From positions 1 to 64,000 of the forward strand of contig NZ_BCVG01000007.1 in the NCBI RefSeq assembly GCF_001591625.1: DNA of 64,000 nt, in the 5' to 3' direction. Of this stretch, positions 8,970-16,073 are shown one piece after another (the stretch's first letter is position 1; each line of letters starts with the position of its first letter). Made by a program: the position numbers and the translations under genes. The notes beneath the pieces were generated by a model. It saw nothing but the letters and a program-made list of their open reading frames with translations. It was not told the DNA's origin and searched no databases. This stretch comes from Metabacillus fastidiosus NBRC 101226 (GTDB lineage Bacteria > Bacillota > Bacilli > Bacillales > Bacillaceae).

Positions 8970-9380
8970 ATTGAACTACTCGCCACTCAACATCCTTACA
9001 GGTTGTTTGAAGTGGGAGATTTCTGCAAGGCAATACTATCTACTTTTTTAGATGAGGGATTGCTTTGACTGTTTCATATTTGTTTAAGAACTCACCATTC
9101 CAATCGTTAACCACTTTGTTTCATTTCTTCACAGATATACCAGTAAGCATCTTTTTCTTTTTGTTTTCCAAGGAAAAAGTTAAACACGAAACGTGAACAG
9201 CCTATCATTTTATTAATAAGCGCAGTTTATTCTTTATTTGGATAGATATGAAATTTATAAGCTCTGTTAACAATCATGTTTTCACTACTCCCCCCCAATA
9301 GAAACAAATGTTTCCATTATACTATGTAGAGGAAAATTTTAGCTACCGTCAACCGACATTCATCTCCCACTTACCCATTG
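8970..9380 (-). mobile_element. Internally deleted IS200/IS605-family element (relic)
   Basis: This gene-free region holds the decayed start of a tnpB gene, joined directly to what looks like the right end of the element: an imperfect hairpin at 8983-9015 (CCACTCAACA and TGTTTGAAGTGG arms). An 11-bp inverted repeat, AAGTGGGAGAT at 9010-9020 and ATCTCCCACTT at 9362-9372, flanks the relic. A TATAAT-like box and a G-rich ribosome site precede the tnpB start. No tnpA is present. The outer boundaries are estimates. The element cannot encode an active nuclease or transposase. Confidence 0.65.
8999..9277 (-). pseudogene. tnpB fragment with stop codons and frameshifts
   Basis: Reading from the ATG at 9277 gives MIVNRAYKFHIYPNKE, then a stop, then TALINKMIGCSRFVFNFFLG and KQKEKDAYWYICEEM. 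These are characteristic of the N-terminus of IS605-family TnpB (RNA-guided nuclease family). After further stops, two other frames give FLNKYETVKAIPHLKK and KKVDSIALQKS. Similarity stops there and the sequence runs into the presumed right-end hairpin. The RuvC-like catalytic half is absent. Confidence 0.8.
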
Positions 9381-9486
9381 CACATTCCTTTAAGTAAGAG
9401 TCTTCTGTCGTGAAATGATAAAACTATTTTTTCCAATCACTAGGAAAATACTTTACTAAACGAATGAAATAGTGTTAAATAGTCCT

Positions 9487-9530
9487 AATAGAGTTTTTGT
9501 TATACATATATAATAACAAAAAACTCTATT
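9487..9530. repeat. 44-bp near-perfect palindrome
   Basis: Left arm AATAGAGTTTTTGTTAT and right arm ATAACAAAAAACTCTATT flank an AT-rich spacer of 9 bases. Because of internal T and A runs it may act as a bidirectional terminator, insulating ykvS from the transposon relic. It could instead be a scar of the relic. Confidence 0.7.
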
Positions 9531-9602
9531 CAGCATGATTTACATCCTTCCTATCGCAATAAATAAAGAAGCGAAAACTCGAGTAGAAGGGGGAGATATA
9601 TA

Positions 9603-9803
9603 TTGAAAATTGCTAATGTAGGAAACATCATCGAATTTAGAGATGGATTAACAGGTATCGTCGAAAAGGTGAATGAAAATTCCGTCATTGTTGACTTAAC
9701 GTACATGGAAAACTTCAGTTCCCTAGACCTTGAAAGACGCACCGTCGTTAATCATAAAAATTATAAAATTATTAAAGAGAGCACTTTTGACTTACAAGGG
9801 TGA
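9603..9803 (+). CDS. ykvS: YkvS family protein
   Basis: A 66-residue protein matching the Bacillus YkvS family, with conserved segments VGNIIEFRDGLTGIVEKV and VIVDLTYMENF. It looks like a small beta-rich, SH3/KOW-like fold. The function is unknown. Translation starts at a TTG behind an AAGGGGGAG ribosome binding site. Its neighbour ykvT is also near in B. subtilis, which supports orthology. It is transcribed towards queF and shares a terminator with it. Confidence 0.8.
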   Translation: MKIANVGNIIEFRDGLTGIVEKVNENSVIVDLTYMENFSSLDLERRTVVNHKNYKIIKESTFDLQG

Positions 9804-9807
9804 GAAA

Positions 9808-9854
9808 AGCAAAACGGAATTAGAATAAATACTAATTCCGTTTTGCTTTTTTCA
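9808..9854. terminator. Convergent terminator between ykvS and queF
   Basis: Arms AGCAAAACGGAATTAG and CTAATTCCGTTTTGCT have a T run on one side and an A run on the other. It serves both ykvS (+) and the queCDEF operon (-). Confidence 0.9.
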
Positions 9855-9858
9855 ATTC

Positions 9859-10356
9859 CTATCGATTATCAACCGTCTCAGGATACAAATCATGATTCAT
9901 TAAACGATAATTCGCCATTTCCTCATACTTCGTTCCAGGCTTCCCGTAGTTGCAGTACGGATCAATCGAAATTCCGCCTCTTGGTGTGAACTTGCCCCAT
10001 ACTTCAATGTAGCGAGGGTCCATTAATTTGATTAGGTCATTCATGATGATGTTCATGCAGTCTTCGTGGAAATCTCCGTGATTACGGAAACTGAATAAAT
10101 AGAGCTTTAATGCTTTACTTTCTACCATTTTTTTATCAGGGATATAGCTGATATAAATGGTTGCGAAATCTGGCTGGCCTGTCATTGGACACAAGCTAGT
10201 AAATTCCGGACAGTTAAATTTTACAAAGTAATCCCGATTCGGATGTTTATTATCAAAAGACTCTAAAATATCTGGTGAATATTCAAAAATATATTTTGTT
10301 CCTTGGTTTCCGAGCAATGTGATATCTTTTAATTCTTCTTCTTTTCTTCCTGCCAT
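9859..10356 (-). CDS. queF: NADPH-dependent 7-cyano-7-deazaguanine reductase
   Basis: Reduces preQ0 to preQ1, the last free-base step before insertion into tRNA by Tgt. The sequence is the single-domain (YkvM) type at 165 residues. It carries the catalytic Cys in the [13 protein letters not shown] motif, which forms a thioimide with the substrate, and the family signature NHGDFHEDC. It is the last gene of queCDEF, 19 bp after queE, and is followed by a strong shared terminator. Confidence 0.96.
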   Translation of the reverse strand: MAGRKEEELKDITLLGNQGTKYIFEYSPDILESFDNKHPNRDYFVKFNCPEFTSLCPMTGQPDFATIYISYIPDKKMVESKALKLYLFSFRNHGDFHEDCMNIIMNDLIKLMDPRYIEVWGKFTPRGGISIDPYCNYGKPGTKYEEMANYRLMNHDLYPETVDNR

Positions 10357-10375
10357 TTCCTATCCCTCATTCCTT

Positions 10376-11107
10376 TTAGACACCGCGTTTATTTCCCCAT
10401 ACTAATGTGTGAAGCTGAGGAAGCACACGGACATTGTTTAGTTCGTCACTGACTACGACCTGATCAATGAGCCACTCATATTTTCTTAATAGTTTTGCGA
10501 TTAATTTTTCATCATTTTGTTCATAAATATCATCATTTCCAACTTGTACATAAAAAGGAATGTTGGAATAACGGTTATGAACTTTTTTTGCATATTCAAG
10601 ATCAATTTCATCAAAAACGACGACCTTTAAGCTTAACGTATGAAGTCTGCCGCCTTCTACTAAAGAATGAATGATCTCATCGAGCTTATCAAAATCTGTA
10701 TTCATTTTTGAACTTGGCGGCTTTGGAGAAATTGTCAGATCATCAATATGATGAAGCCATTCCTGGTACTTGCTTCCTTGTGTTTCAATCGCAATTTTTA
10801 TATTTTTATCTTTTAACAGCTGAATAAACTCGGCCAAATTTGCCAATAAAACAGGGTTGCCTCCGGAAATCGTCACATGTGAAAAACGATTCTCTCCAAG
10901 TCCTATTAGTTCATTCCATATTTCTTCTGCTGTCATTTGTTTTATATCATTTTTAGCAGAGCCATCCCAAGTGAAGGCAGAGTCACACCAGGCACATGAA
11001 TAATCACAGCCTGCTGTACGGACAAACATTGTTTTCTGTCCAATCACAGCCCCTTCTCCCTGTACAGTCGGCCCGAATATTTCTAATACCGGAATCTTTT
11101 TCATCAT
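10376..11107 (-). CDS. queE: 7-carboxy-7-deazaguanine synthase (radical SAM)
   Basis: Converts 6-carboxy-tetrahydropterin to 7-carboxy-7-deazaguanine using a [4Fe-4S] cluster and S-adenosylmethionine. The cluster motif CDYSCAWC (CX3CX2C) lies near residues 31-38, followed by the QueE-specific DSAFTWDG. The GGNP motif that contacts SAM is present in HVTISGGNPVL. At 243 residues it has the standard Bacillus length. It directly abuts queD, with the start codon right after its stop, which fits tight co-translation. Confidence 0.96.
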   Translation of the reverse strand: MMKKIPVLEIFGPTVQGEGAVIGQKTMFVRTAGCDYSCAWCDSAFTWDGSAKNDIKQMTAEEIWNELIGLGENRFSHVTISGGNPVLLANLAEFIQLLKDKNIKIAIETQGSKYQEWLHHIDDLTISPKPPSSKMNTDFDKLDEIIHSLVEGGRLHTLSLKVVVFDEIDLEYAKKVHNRYSNIPFYVQVGNDDIYEQNDEKLIAKLLRKYEWLIDQVVVSDELNNVRVLPQLHTLVWGNKRGV

Positions 11108-11542
11108 TTACGCCTTCTTCTTCGGTCTATATACCACATAGCTCGTCGGTGTTTCTCTTACAAATACTTGTACACATTGCGGTTTATGGGCAAGACTGTC
11201 CAATTCTGCTTGAATAATCTCATAAACAGTACGGGCAATGACCTCTGTCGAAGGGAAAAAATTACCGTCTTCATCATTAAATAAAGCTTTATCATTATTC
11301 AAAACAGAATGGTCGAATCGATTATGAACAAGCTCCTTCACTCTTCTGAAATTAACGAGAAAACCTGAATCACCGAGTTCATCACCAGCAATTGTTATAT
11401 TAATAAAATACGTATGACCATGAATATACTGACATTGCCCAGCATCCTCATGGGGAATATAATGGGCAGCCGCTATTGTCATATCTTTATTTAATTCATA
11501 TTGAAAATCATGCTGTACTTGCGGATATATTTGTTGGAGCAT
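11108..11542 (-). CDS. queD: 6-carboxy-5,6,7,8-tetrahydropterin synthase
   Basis: Turns dihydroneopterin triphosphate into 6-carboxytetrahydropterin. It is a PTPS-fold enzyme of 144 residues. The zinc ligands are visible as H in AAAHYIPH and the HGH of YIHGHTYF, with the catalytic Cys just before (GQCQYIHGH). Its ATG overlaps the queC stop region by one base, so the two are translationally coupled. Confidence 0.95.
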   Translation of the reverse strand: MLQQIYPQVQHDFQYELNKDMTIAAAHYIPHEDAGQCQYIHGHTYFINITIAGDELGDSGFLVNFRRVKELVHNRFDHSVLNNDKALFNDEDGNFFPSTEVIARTVYEIIQAELDSLAHKPQCVQVFVRETPTSYVVYRPKKKA

Positions 11543-12201
11543 TACATATTCTCTCCCTTCACTTGTAAGTATTGCTCTAACCCTCTATTGCGAAGTTCAC
11601 ACGCAGGACATTTCCCACAGCCTTCCGCCATTATTCCGTTATAGCATGTTAATGTTTTATTTATTACAAAATCTAATTGTCCGAGCTTATCTGCAAGCTC
11701 CCATGTTTCTGCTTTATTTAACCACATTAATGGAGTATGAATGACAAAATTATTATCCATTGCTAAATTAACTGTTACATTACATGATTTAATAAAAACA
11801 TCACGGCAATCTGGATAACCACTAAAATCAGTTTCACATACACCTGTTATAATATGTCGTGCTCCAACTTGACTCGCTAACACTGTCGCAAATGATAAAA
11901 ATAATAAATTTCTCCCTGGAACAAATGTATTAGGCAGTTCACCATCTTTTTGTTCAATTTCAATATCATCTCTCGTCAATGCATTTGGTGCGAGCTGATT
12001 TAACAATGACATATCTAATAAATGATGTTTCACATTCAGTTCTTTTGCTATCGATTTTGCTACTTCAATTTCCAGATCATGCCTCTGACCATATTGAAAC
12101 GTAACAGCTTCCACTTCTTTAAACTCTTTTAATGCCCAAAATAAACATGTCGTACTATCTTGGCCACCGCTAAAAACGACAATCGCTTTTTCATTTTTCA
12201 T
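11542..12201 (-). CDS. queC: 7-cyano-7-deazaguanine synthase
   Basis: ATP-dependent conversion of 7-carboxy-7-deazaguanine to preQ0. The PP-loop SGGQDST is at residues 11-17. The C-terminal zinc-binding cysteines are in the cluster CYNG...GCGKCPAC near residues 188-202. It is the first gene of the four-gene operon and lies about 40 bases after the riboswitch-controlled terminator. Confidence 0.96.
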   Translation of the reverse strand: MKNEKAIVVFSGGQDSTTCLFWALKEFKEVEAVTFQYGQRHDLEIEVAKSIAKELNVKHHLLDMSLLNQLAPNALTRDDIEIEQKDGELPNTFVPGRNLLFLSFATVLASQVGARHIITGVCETDFSGYPDCRDVFIKSCNVTVNLAMDNNFVIHTPLMWLNKAETWELADKLGQLDFVINKTLTCYNGIMAEGCGKCPACELRNRGLEQYLQVKGENM

Positions 12202-12240
12202 TATTACTTCTCCTTTATACTTTTACATAGAGAAGCCCAT

Positions 12241-12324
12241 AAAAAAAGACATCTCTTTCAAACTGAGATGTCTAGCATTTACATTATAAAAAAGCTAAAA
12301 ACTATATGAAACAAGCATATAGTT
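12241..12324 (-). terminator. Expression platform hairpins of the preQ1 riboswitch
   Basis: Two minus-strand hairpins separate the aptamer from queC. The first has arms AACTATATG and CATATAGTT (12300-12324) and is followed by T-rich sequence. The second has arms AGACATCTC and GAGATGTCT (12241-12273) with a run of seven T, making it a strong intrinsic terminator. Premature termination when preQ1 is bound is the expected mode; the switching pairings were not computed. Confidence 0.8.
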
Positions 12325-12327
12325 ATA

Positions 12328-12366
12328 TCCTTAGTTTTTTATAGAGGGTTGTGCTGGGACCTCTCC
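12328..12366 (-). promoter_or_regulatory. preQ1-I riboswitch aptamer
   Basis: Minus-strand sequence AGAGGTCCCAGCACAACCC, followed by TCTATAAAAAACTAAGG, matches the class I preQ1 aptamer: a small stem, a C/A-rich loop, and the A-rich tail that closes the pseudoknot. A separate hairpin, CCAAGTTT with AAACTTGG (about 12367-12384), sits immediately 5' of it. Upstream, TTGAAA and TATATT 16 bp apart form a promoter. It controls queCDEF. Confidence 0.93.
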
Positions 12367-12484
12367 CAAGTTTAAAAACTTGGATTTTATTTAGTTCTAT
12401 TTTAATATATCATGAGAAAAAAAAGCTTTCAATTTATTTTTCCTTAAGAACTAATAAATTGAAAATTGAATTATATTTCAAAGT

Positions 12485-12664
12485 CTAATGATCATATTTT
12501 TTCAACTGTTCCAGCAACTCATCGAGCTTATCTTCCATTCGGTCAAGCTGGCTTTTTCTTTTCTTGTTAGAGCGTAAAAAAACTGAAATGATTAATACGA
12601 TAACAAATAAAAGAAATCCGAAATAAAATAATTGCAAAACTATATCGCCTATATTAACAGTAAT
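12485..12664 (-). CDS. Small single-pass membrane protein, DUF4083-like
   Basis: A 59-residue ORF: a short N-terminus (TVNIGDIVLQL), one hydrophobic helix (about residues 10-29), a basic stretch (RSNKKRKS) and an amphipathic C-terminal helix (RMEDKLDELLEQLKK). This architecture matches small DUF4083-type proteins of Bacillus. The only well-spaced start behind the strong AGGAGG site is an ATT codon at 12662-12664, since no ATG, GTG or TTG is in frame there. A TTG 11 codons later is the alternative, with a weak site. A second protein of the same design lies at 21762-21932. Confidence 0.6.
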   Translation of the reverse strand: MTVNIGDIVLQLFYFGFLLFVIVLIISVFLRSNKKRKSQLDRMEDKLDELLEQLKKYDH

Positions 12665-12693
12665 GACAACCGCCTCCTAATTATACGAAACAA

Positions 12694-12722
12694 AAAAATC
12701 GGTCATCTATGACCGATTTTTC
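12694..12722. terminator. Terminator overlapping a small gene's stop codon
   Basis: Arms AAAAATCGGTCAT and ATGACCGATTTTT form a nearly perfect stem with flanking A/T runs. The stop codon of the DUF6254-like gene lies in the loop side of the stem. Confidence 0.8.
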
Positions 12723-12829
12723 CCTGCATCTTCTGCAAGTTCTTCAAATGATTTTACTTTTCCATGCGGCTTTTGCGTTTGTTTTCTCGTCTTCCATTGA
12801 CGTTCCTGCTGTCTTTGAGATTGAGTCAT
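12707..12829 (-). CDS. 40-residue DUF6254-like protein
   Basis: A very short, highly charged protein starting MTQSQRQQERQWKTRKQ and ending in SFEELAEDAGKNRS. It resembles the small Bacillus family annotated DUF6254. The ATG at 12829 is preceded by AAAGGGGG at proper spacing. The longer reading frame upstream of it has no ribosome site. The function is unknown. Confidence 0.6.
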   Translation of the reverse strand: MTQSQRQQERQWKTRKQTQKPHGKVKSFEELAEDAGKNRS

Positions 12830-12875
12830 TTCATAAGCCCCCTTTACACAATAAGATGTGCATGAAGGCTTATTT

Positions 12876-14228
12876 TTATGCCATTTTTGATGATGCCGCA
12901 ATCTCTTCATTTATAATCGGCTCGGGCTGTTCATCCATTTGCTTTTTCGTAATTTCTAAATAACGAATATGATGGTTCTCCATATCACTTACCCGAATAA
13001 TAAAATCATCAAGTTCAATTATTTCATCTTTTTGAACATCATATCTTTCTGTCATAACCCAGCCGCCTATCGTATCAACGTCTGTGTCATCAATATTTAA
13101 ATTGAATAAATCATTTATCTCACTTACAAGCACCTTTCCATCAATAATATATTGATCTTCGGTGATCTTTTGAATAAGCGGTACTTCATCTGTATCAAAT
13201 TCATCACGGATTTCACCAACAATCTCTTCCAAAATATCTTCAACTGTTACGAGTCCGGCTGTTCCACCATATTCATCAATAAGAATAGCCATGTGTATTC
13301 GTTCTGTTTGCATTTTCAGAAGTAATTCATGGATTGGAATGGAATCATATACTTGAATGATCGGACGAATATACGTCTCAATCGAATAGGATGAATCTTT
13401 ATTATGAACAAGTTCCGTGAACACTTCTTTTACATTCACTAAACCAATAATATGGTCTTTATCACCATCAACAACTGGATATCTTGTATATTTTTCATTT
13501 TTAACAATATTTAATTGCTCTTTAATTGGCTCATCAATGGAAAGAGTAATAATCTCTGTTCTTGGAACCATAATTTCTTTCGCAATGCGGTTATCAAATT
13601 CAAAAATTTTATTAACATATTTGAATTCTGATTGATTAATTTCCCCTCTTTCATAGCTTTCAGAAAGAATAATTCTTAATTCTTCTTCACTATGAGCAGC
13701 ATCATGCTCAGAAACCGGCTTTAATCCAAACAACCCAGTAATAAAACGAGCTGACCCGTTTAAAGCCCAAATAAATGGGTACATTAATATATAAAACAGG
13801 ATCAATGGTTTTGCAAGCCATAATGTTAATTTTTCTGACTTTTGAATCGCTAATGTTTTCGGTGCAAGCTCTCCGACAACAACATGTAAAAATGTCATAA
13901 GAGAAAATGCAATAGCAAATGAAATAAGCTGTGAAAATGAGCTTGGTATTTCATATCGCTCAAATAACGGGCTTAAAAGTCTGACAATTGTCGGCTGTCC
14001 TAACCAGCCTAGTCCAAGTGCTGTAACTGTAATCCCTAACTGACATGCTGATAAATATCCATCTAAGTTATCGATTACTTTTTTTGCTGTGATTGCTTGT
14101 TTATTTCCTTCTGCAATTAATTGGTCAATCCTTGTACCCCTAACCTTAACAATCGCAAACTCTGAAGCCACGAAAAAAGCTGTGAGAGCGATTAAAATTG
14201 CAACAAGCAATAAATTCACTATGTCCAA
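12876..14228 (-). CDS. CNNM/CorC-family membrane protein with CBS domains
   Basis: Integral membrane protein of the HlyC/CorC (CNNM) family, which handles divalent cations; B. subtilis relatives such as MpfA export magnesium. Domains in order: a DUF21/CNNM transmembrane domain (residues 1-190, 3-4 helices), a pair of CBS domains (about 205-335, with MVPRTEI and VEDILEEIVGEIRDE signatures), and a C-terminal CorC/HlyC domain (about 355-430). It is 450 residues long. Translation starts at a TTG (14228) with an AAGGAAA site 7 bases upstream. That site lies inside a small hairpin and follows a terminator-like hairpin, so expression may be controlled in the leader. Which paralogue it is, and its substrate, are not settled. 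Confidence 0.85.
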   Translation of the reverse strand: MDIVNLLLVAILIALTAFFVASEFAIVKVRGTRIDQLIAEGNKQAITAKKVIDNLDGYLSACQLGITVTALGLGWLGQPTIVRLLSPLFERYEIPSSFSQLISFAIAFSLMTFLHVVVGELAPKTLAIQKSEKLTLWLAKPLILFYILMYPFIWALNGSARFITGLFGLKPVSEHDAAHSEEELRIILSESYERGEINQSEFKYVNKIFEFDNRIAKEIMVPRTEIITLSIDEPIKEQLNIVKNEKYTRYPVVDGDKDHIIGLVNVKEVFTELVHNKDSSYSIETYIRPIIQVYDSIPIHELLLKMQTERIHMAILIDEYGGTAGLVTVEDILEEIVGEIRDEFDTDEVPLIQKITEDQYIIDGKVLVSEINDLFNLNIDDTDVDTIGGWVMTERYDVQKDEIIELDDFIIRVSDMENHHIRYLEITKKQMDEQPEPIINEEIAASSKMA

Positions 14229-14453
14229 ATAAGTTTCCTTATCCCGCTGTAAGCGAAAAAAGGAGTCACCTCCTGAGTAATTAAATCCTCAAATATTTTT
14301 CGTTAAAACATTCGAAAACTGATATATAATTATTTATTTTCCGCCTGGAGTTTATTACAATGGAAGCTATTATTTTCATCTTTAGCACTGCCCCATTTTC
14401 TCACCCCACTTTATATTTTTAACATCATAATATGAGAAGAATAACTTAGTCAA
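14229..14453 (-). promoter_or_regulatory. Promoter and structured leader of the CNNM gene
   Basis: On the minus strand TTGACT (14448-14453) and TATGAT (14424-14429), 18 bp apart, form a sigma-A promoter. The leader of about 190 bases ends in three hairpins in a row: AGGAG-GTGA-CTCCT followed by six T (14256-14274), CGCT-AGCG, and ATAAG-GAAA-CTTAT just before the TTG start. The first resembles an intrinsic terminator and the last covers the ribosome binding site. No known riboswitch class was recognised. The rest of the gap up to 14720 shows no gene. Confidence 0.5.
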
Positions 14454-14720
14454 ACAGAATAATTAGCTGATTTTCTAATAAATATGACTAAAAACTGGCA
14501 AAAAGACCAGTTTAAAGAGATTATCAGCCTTTTAAGCAAATTTAAGCCGGCTTTATAGTAATACATCGTTTAATCATTGTATTCTACATGATTCGACTAA
14601 AATCCTTGTACATTTAAATTTTTTAAATAATTTCATTATATCATAGAATCTTCACATAATTTCTTACTATATTTGCGTAACTTTTATAGAAAAATTAAAT
14701 TGCCGTTCCCCCTTTTCATT

Positions 14721-15758
14721 TTATAATTGCTGTTTCGGAATCCTCTTTATAATTAATAAAGCAAGAACAATTAGACTCACCTTCCCAAAAAGCGGATATA
14801 AGATAGAAAGCAGTGAGCTGTAGCCAAACTGACTAATGATAATAGCAATGACTAAAATACAAGCGATAACAATCATTCTAGGTAAATGAACAATTTGTAA
14901 AATCTGCTTTTCTAAACCAAATAAATTCCCAATAACAGATGTAAAAACTTCTCCATATATAACGAGAACATAAATAAAGAAGAAAGAGAAAAAAGTAATT
15001 CTCATTAATTCTGCCATTGGCACATCATATGTAGAAACATCGGCAAGAGTTGCAAGTGAAATATGACTCCCTATTAAAATAACAGTCAGTAAAATACCGC
15101 CAAGTATTCCACCTCTTTTCAATACTTTTTCATCTTTCATTTCTGTCGCAAGCGGAACTAATACAGCTGCAGCCATCGTTAAATTAAATCCTGCATAAGA
15201 CAATGCTGACACAATCCAGTTGATTACTCCAAATTCATCTGTCACCGTTGTAATAACTGTATGTTCTCCAATTGATTGAAATGCAACGATTAAGCTGAAT
15301 AGAATTAACATCGGGACAACAATCACATTTACACTAAGTAAGCCCTGCACACCGAATGCCATAACAAATAATGTTAATAAGACAGTAATAATGACACCCA
15401 CTTGCTTTGATAATTGCAATTGTTCTTCAAAAATTGCGCCAGCCCCAGACAACATAACGGATGTGACACCAATTAAGACGATAAGCATTAATAAATTAAC
15501 TACTTTCCCAATTGATCTGCCAAACAAAAATATATTCAAATCTTGATAGGATGTAGCATTAATTCTTTTTGATACAATCATCATTTTCGTACCAATCCAA
15601 ATAAAAAAGCAGCCTGCAATAGCGATACCGATAATTCCGATAAATCCGTACTTCGTAAAAAATTCAACGATTTCCCTTCCAGTCGCAAATCCGGCACCGA
15701 CTACTGTACCAACGTATACTGCCGCAACTTGAAATGAACTGCCCCATCCACGATCCAT
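14721..15758 (-). CDS. ykvI: YkvI-like membrane transporter
   Basis: Polytopic membrane protein of 345 residues with about ten helices, matching Bacillus YkvI in length and in the N-terminal motif VGAGFATGREIVEFF. The fold is that of LeuT/APC-type secondary transporters, judged from the helix-breaking GAGFATG near the first helix. The substrate is unknown. It lies between the que operon and clpE, as in B. subtilis, which supports the symbol, and is divergent from clpE. Confidence 0.82.
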   Translation of the reverse strand: MDRGWGSSFQVAAVYVGTVVGAGFATGREIVEFFTKYGFIGIIGIAIAGCFFIWIGTKMMIVSKRINATSYQDLNIFLFGRSIGKVVNLLMLIVLIGVTSVMLSGAGAIFEEQLQLSKQVGVIITVLLTLFVMAFGVQGLLSVNVIVVPMLILFSLIVAFQSIGEHTVITTVTDEFGVINWIVSALSYAGFNLTMAAAVLVPLATEMKDEKVLKRGGILGGILLTVILIGSHISLATLADVSTYDVPMAELMRITFFSFFFIYVLVIYGEVFTSVIGNLFGLEKQILQIVHLPRMIVIACILVIAIIISQFGYSSLLSILYPLFGKVSLIVLALLIIKRIPKQQL

Positions 15759-15860
15759 TCAATTACATCCTTTCCGTAAAACGCTAGTCCCTAATATATA
15801 TGAGACAAGTGTGTAAAATATCATTTAGGAAAAAAGTTTGAATTTTTTTCAAAAAAACAC

Positions 15861-16045
15861 TTGAAAGTCAAAAAAGGTCAAAGTATAATAAAAGTCAAGA
15901 AAGGTCAAAGTTCGACTTTCTGCTACTATTAGAATGAAGAAACGACAAATTCTAAAGTAGGTATAGAAAATAATAAAATCGACTAATGAAAAATGTAATA
16001 GTCGATCATTTTTAAAACCAAAGGTCAAAGTTAATCAAAGTCAAA
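15861..16045 (+). promoter_or_regulatory. clpE promoter with CtsR operators
   Basis: A sigma-A promoter, TTGAAA (15861-15866) and TATAAT (15884-15889) with a 17-bp spacer, has a CtsR heptad repeat laid across its spacer: AGTCAAA-AAA-GGTCAAA (15866-15882). A second repeat, AGTCAAG-AAA-GGTCAAA, is at 15893-15909. A third, weaker one, GGTCAAA-GTT-AATCAAA, is at 16023-16039, followed by another AGTCAAA next to the ribosome site. CtsR is the class III heat-shock repressor, and clpE is one of its classic targets. The remaining part of 15759-16073 shows nothing else. Confidence 0.93.
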
Positions 16046-16073
16046 TAATATAAAAATCTAGGAGGAATAAAGC

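Noticed and set aside
14229-14420. Possible M-box (magnesium riboswitch) before the CNNM gene
   Set aside because: The conserved M-box core segments were not found. Only local hairpins are visible, so it is reported as an unclassified leader instead.
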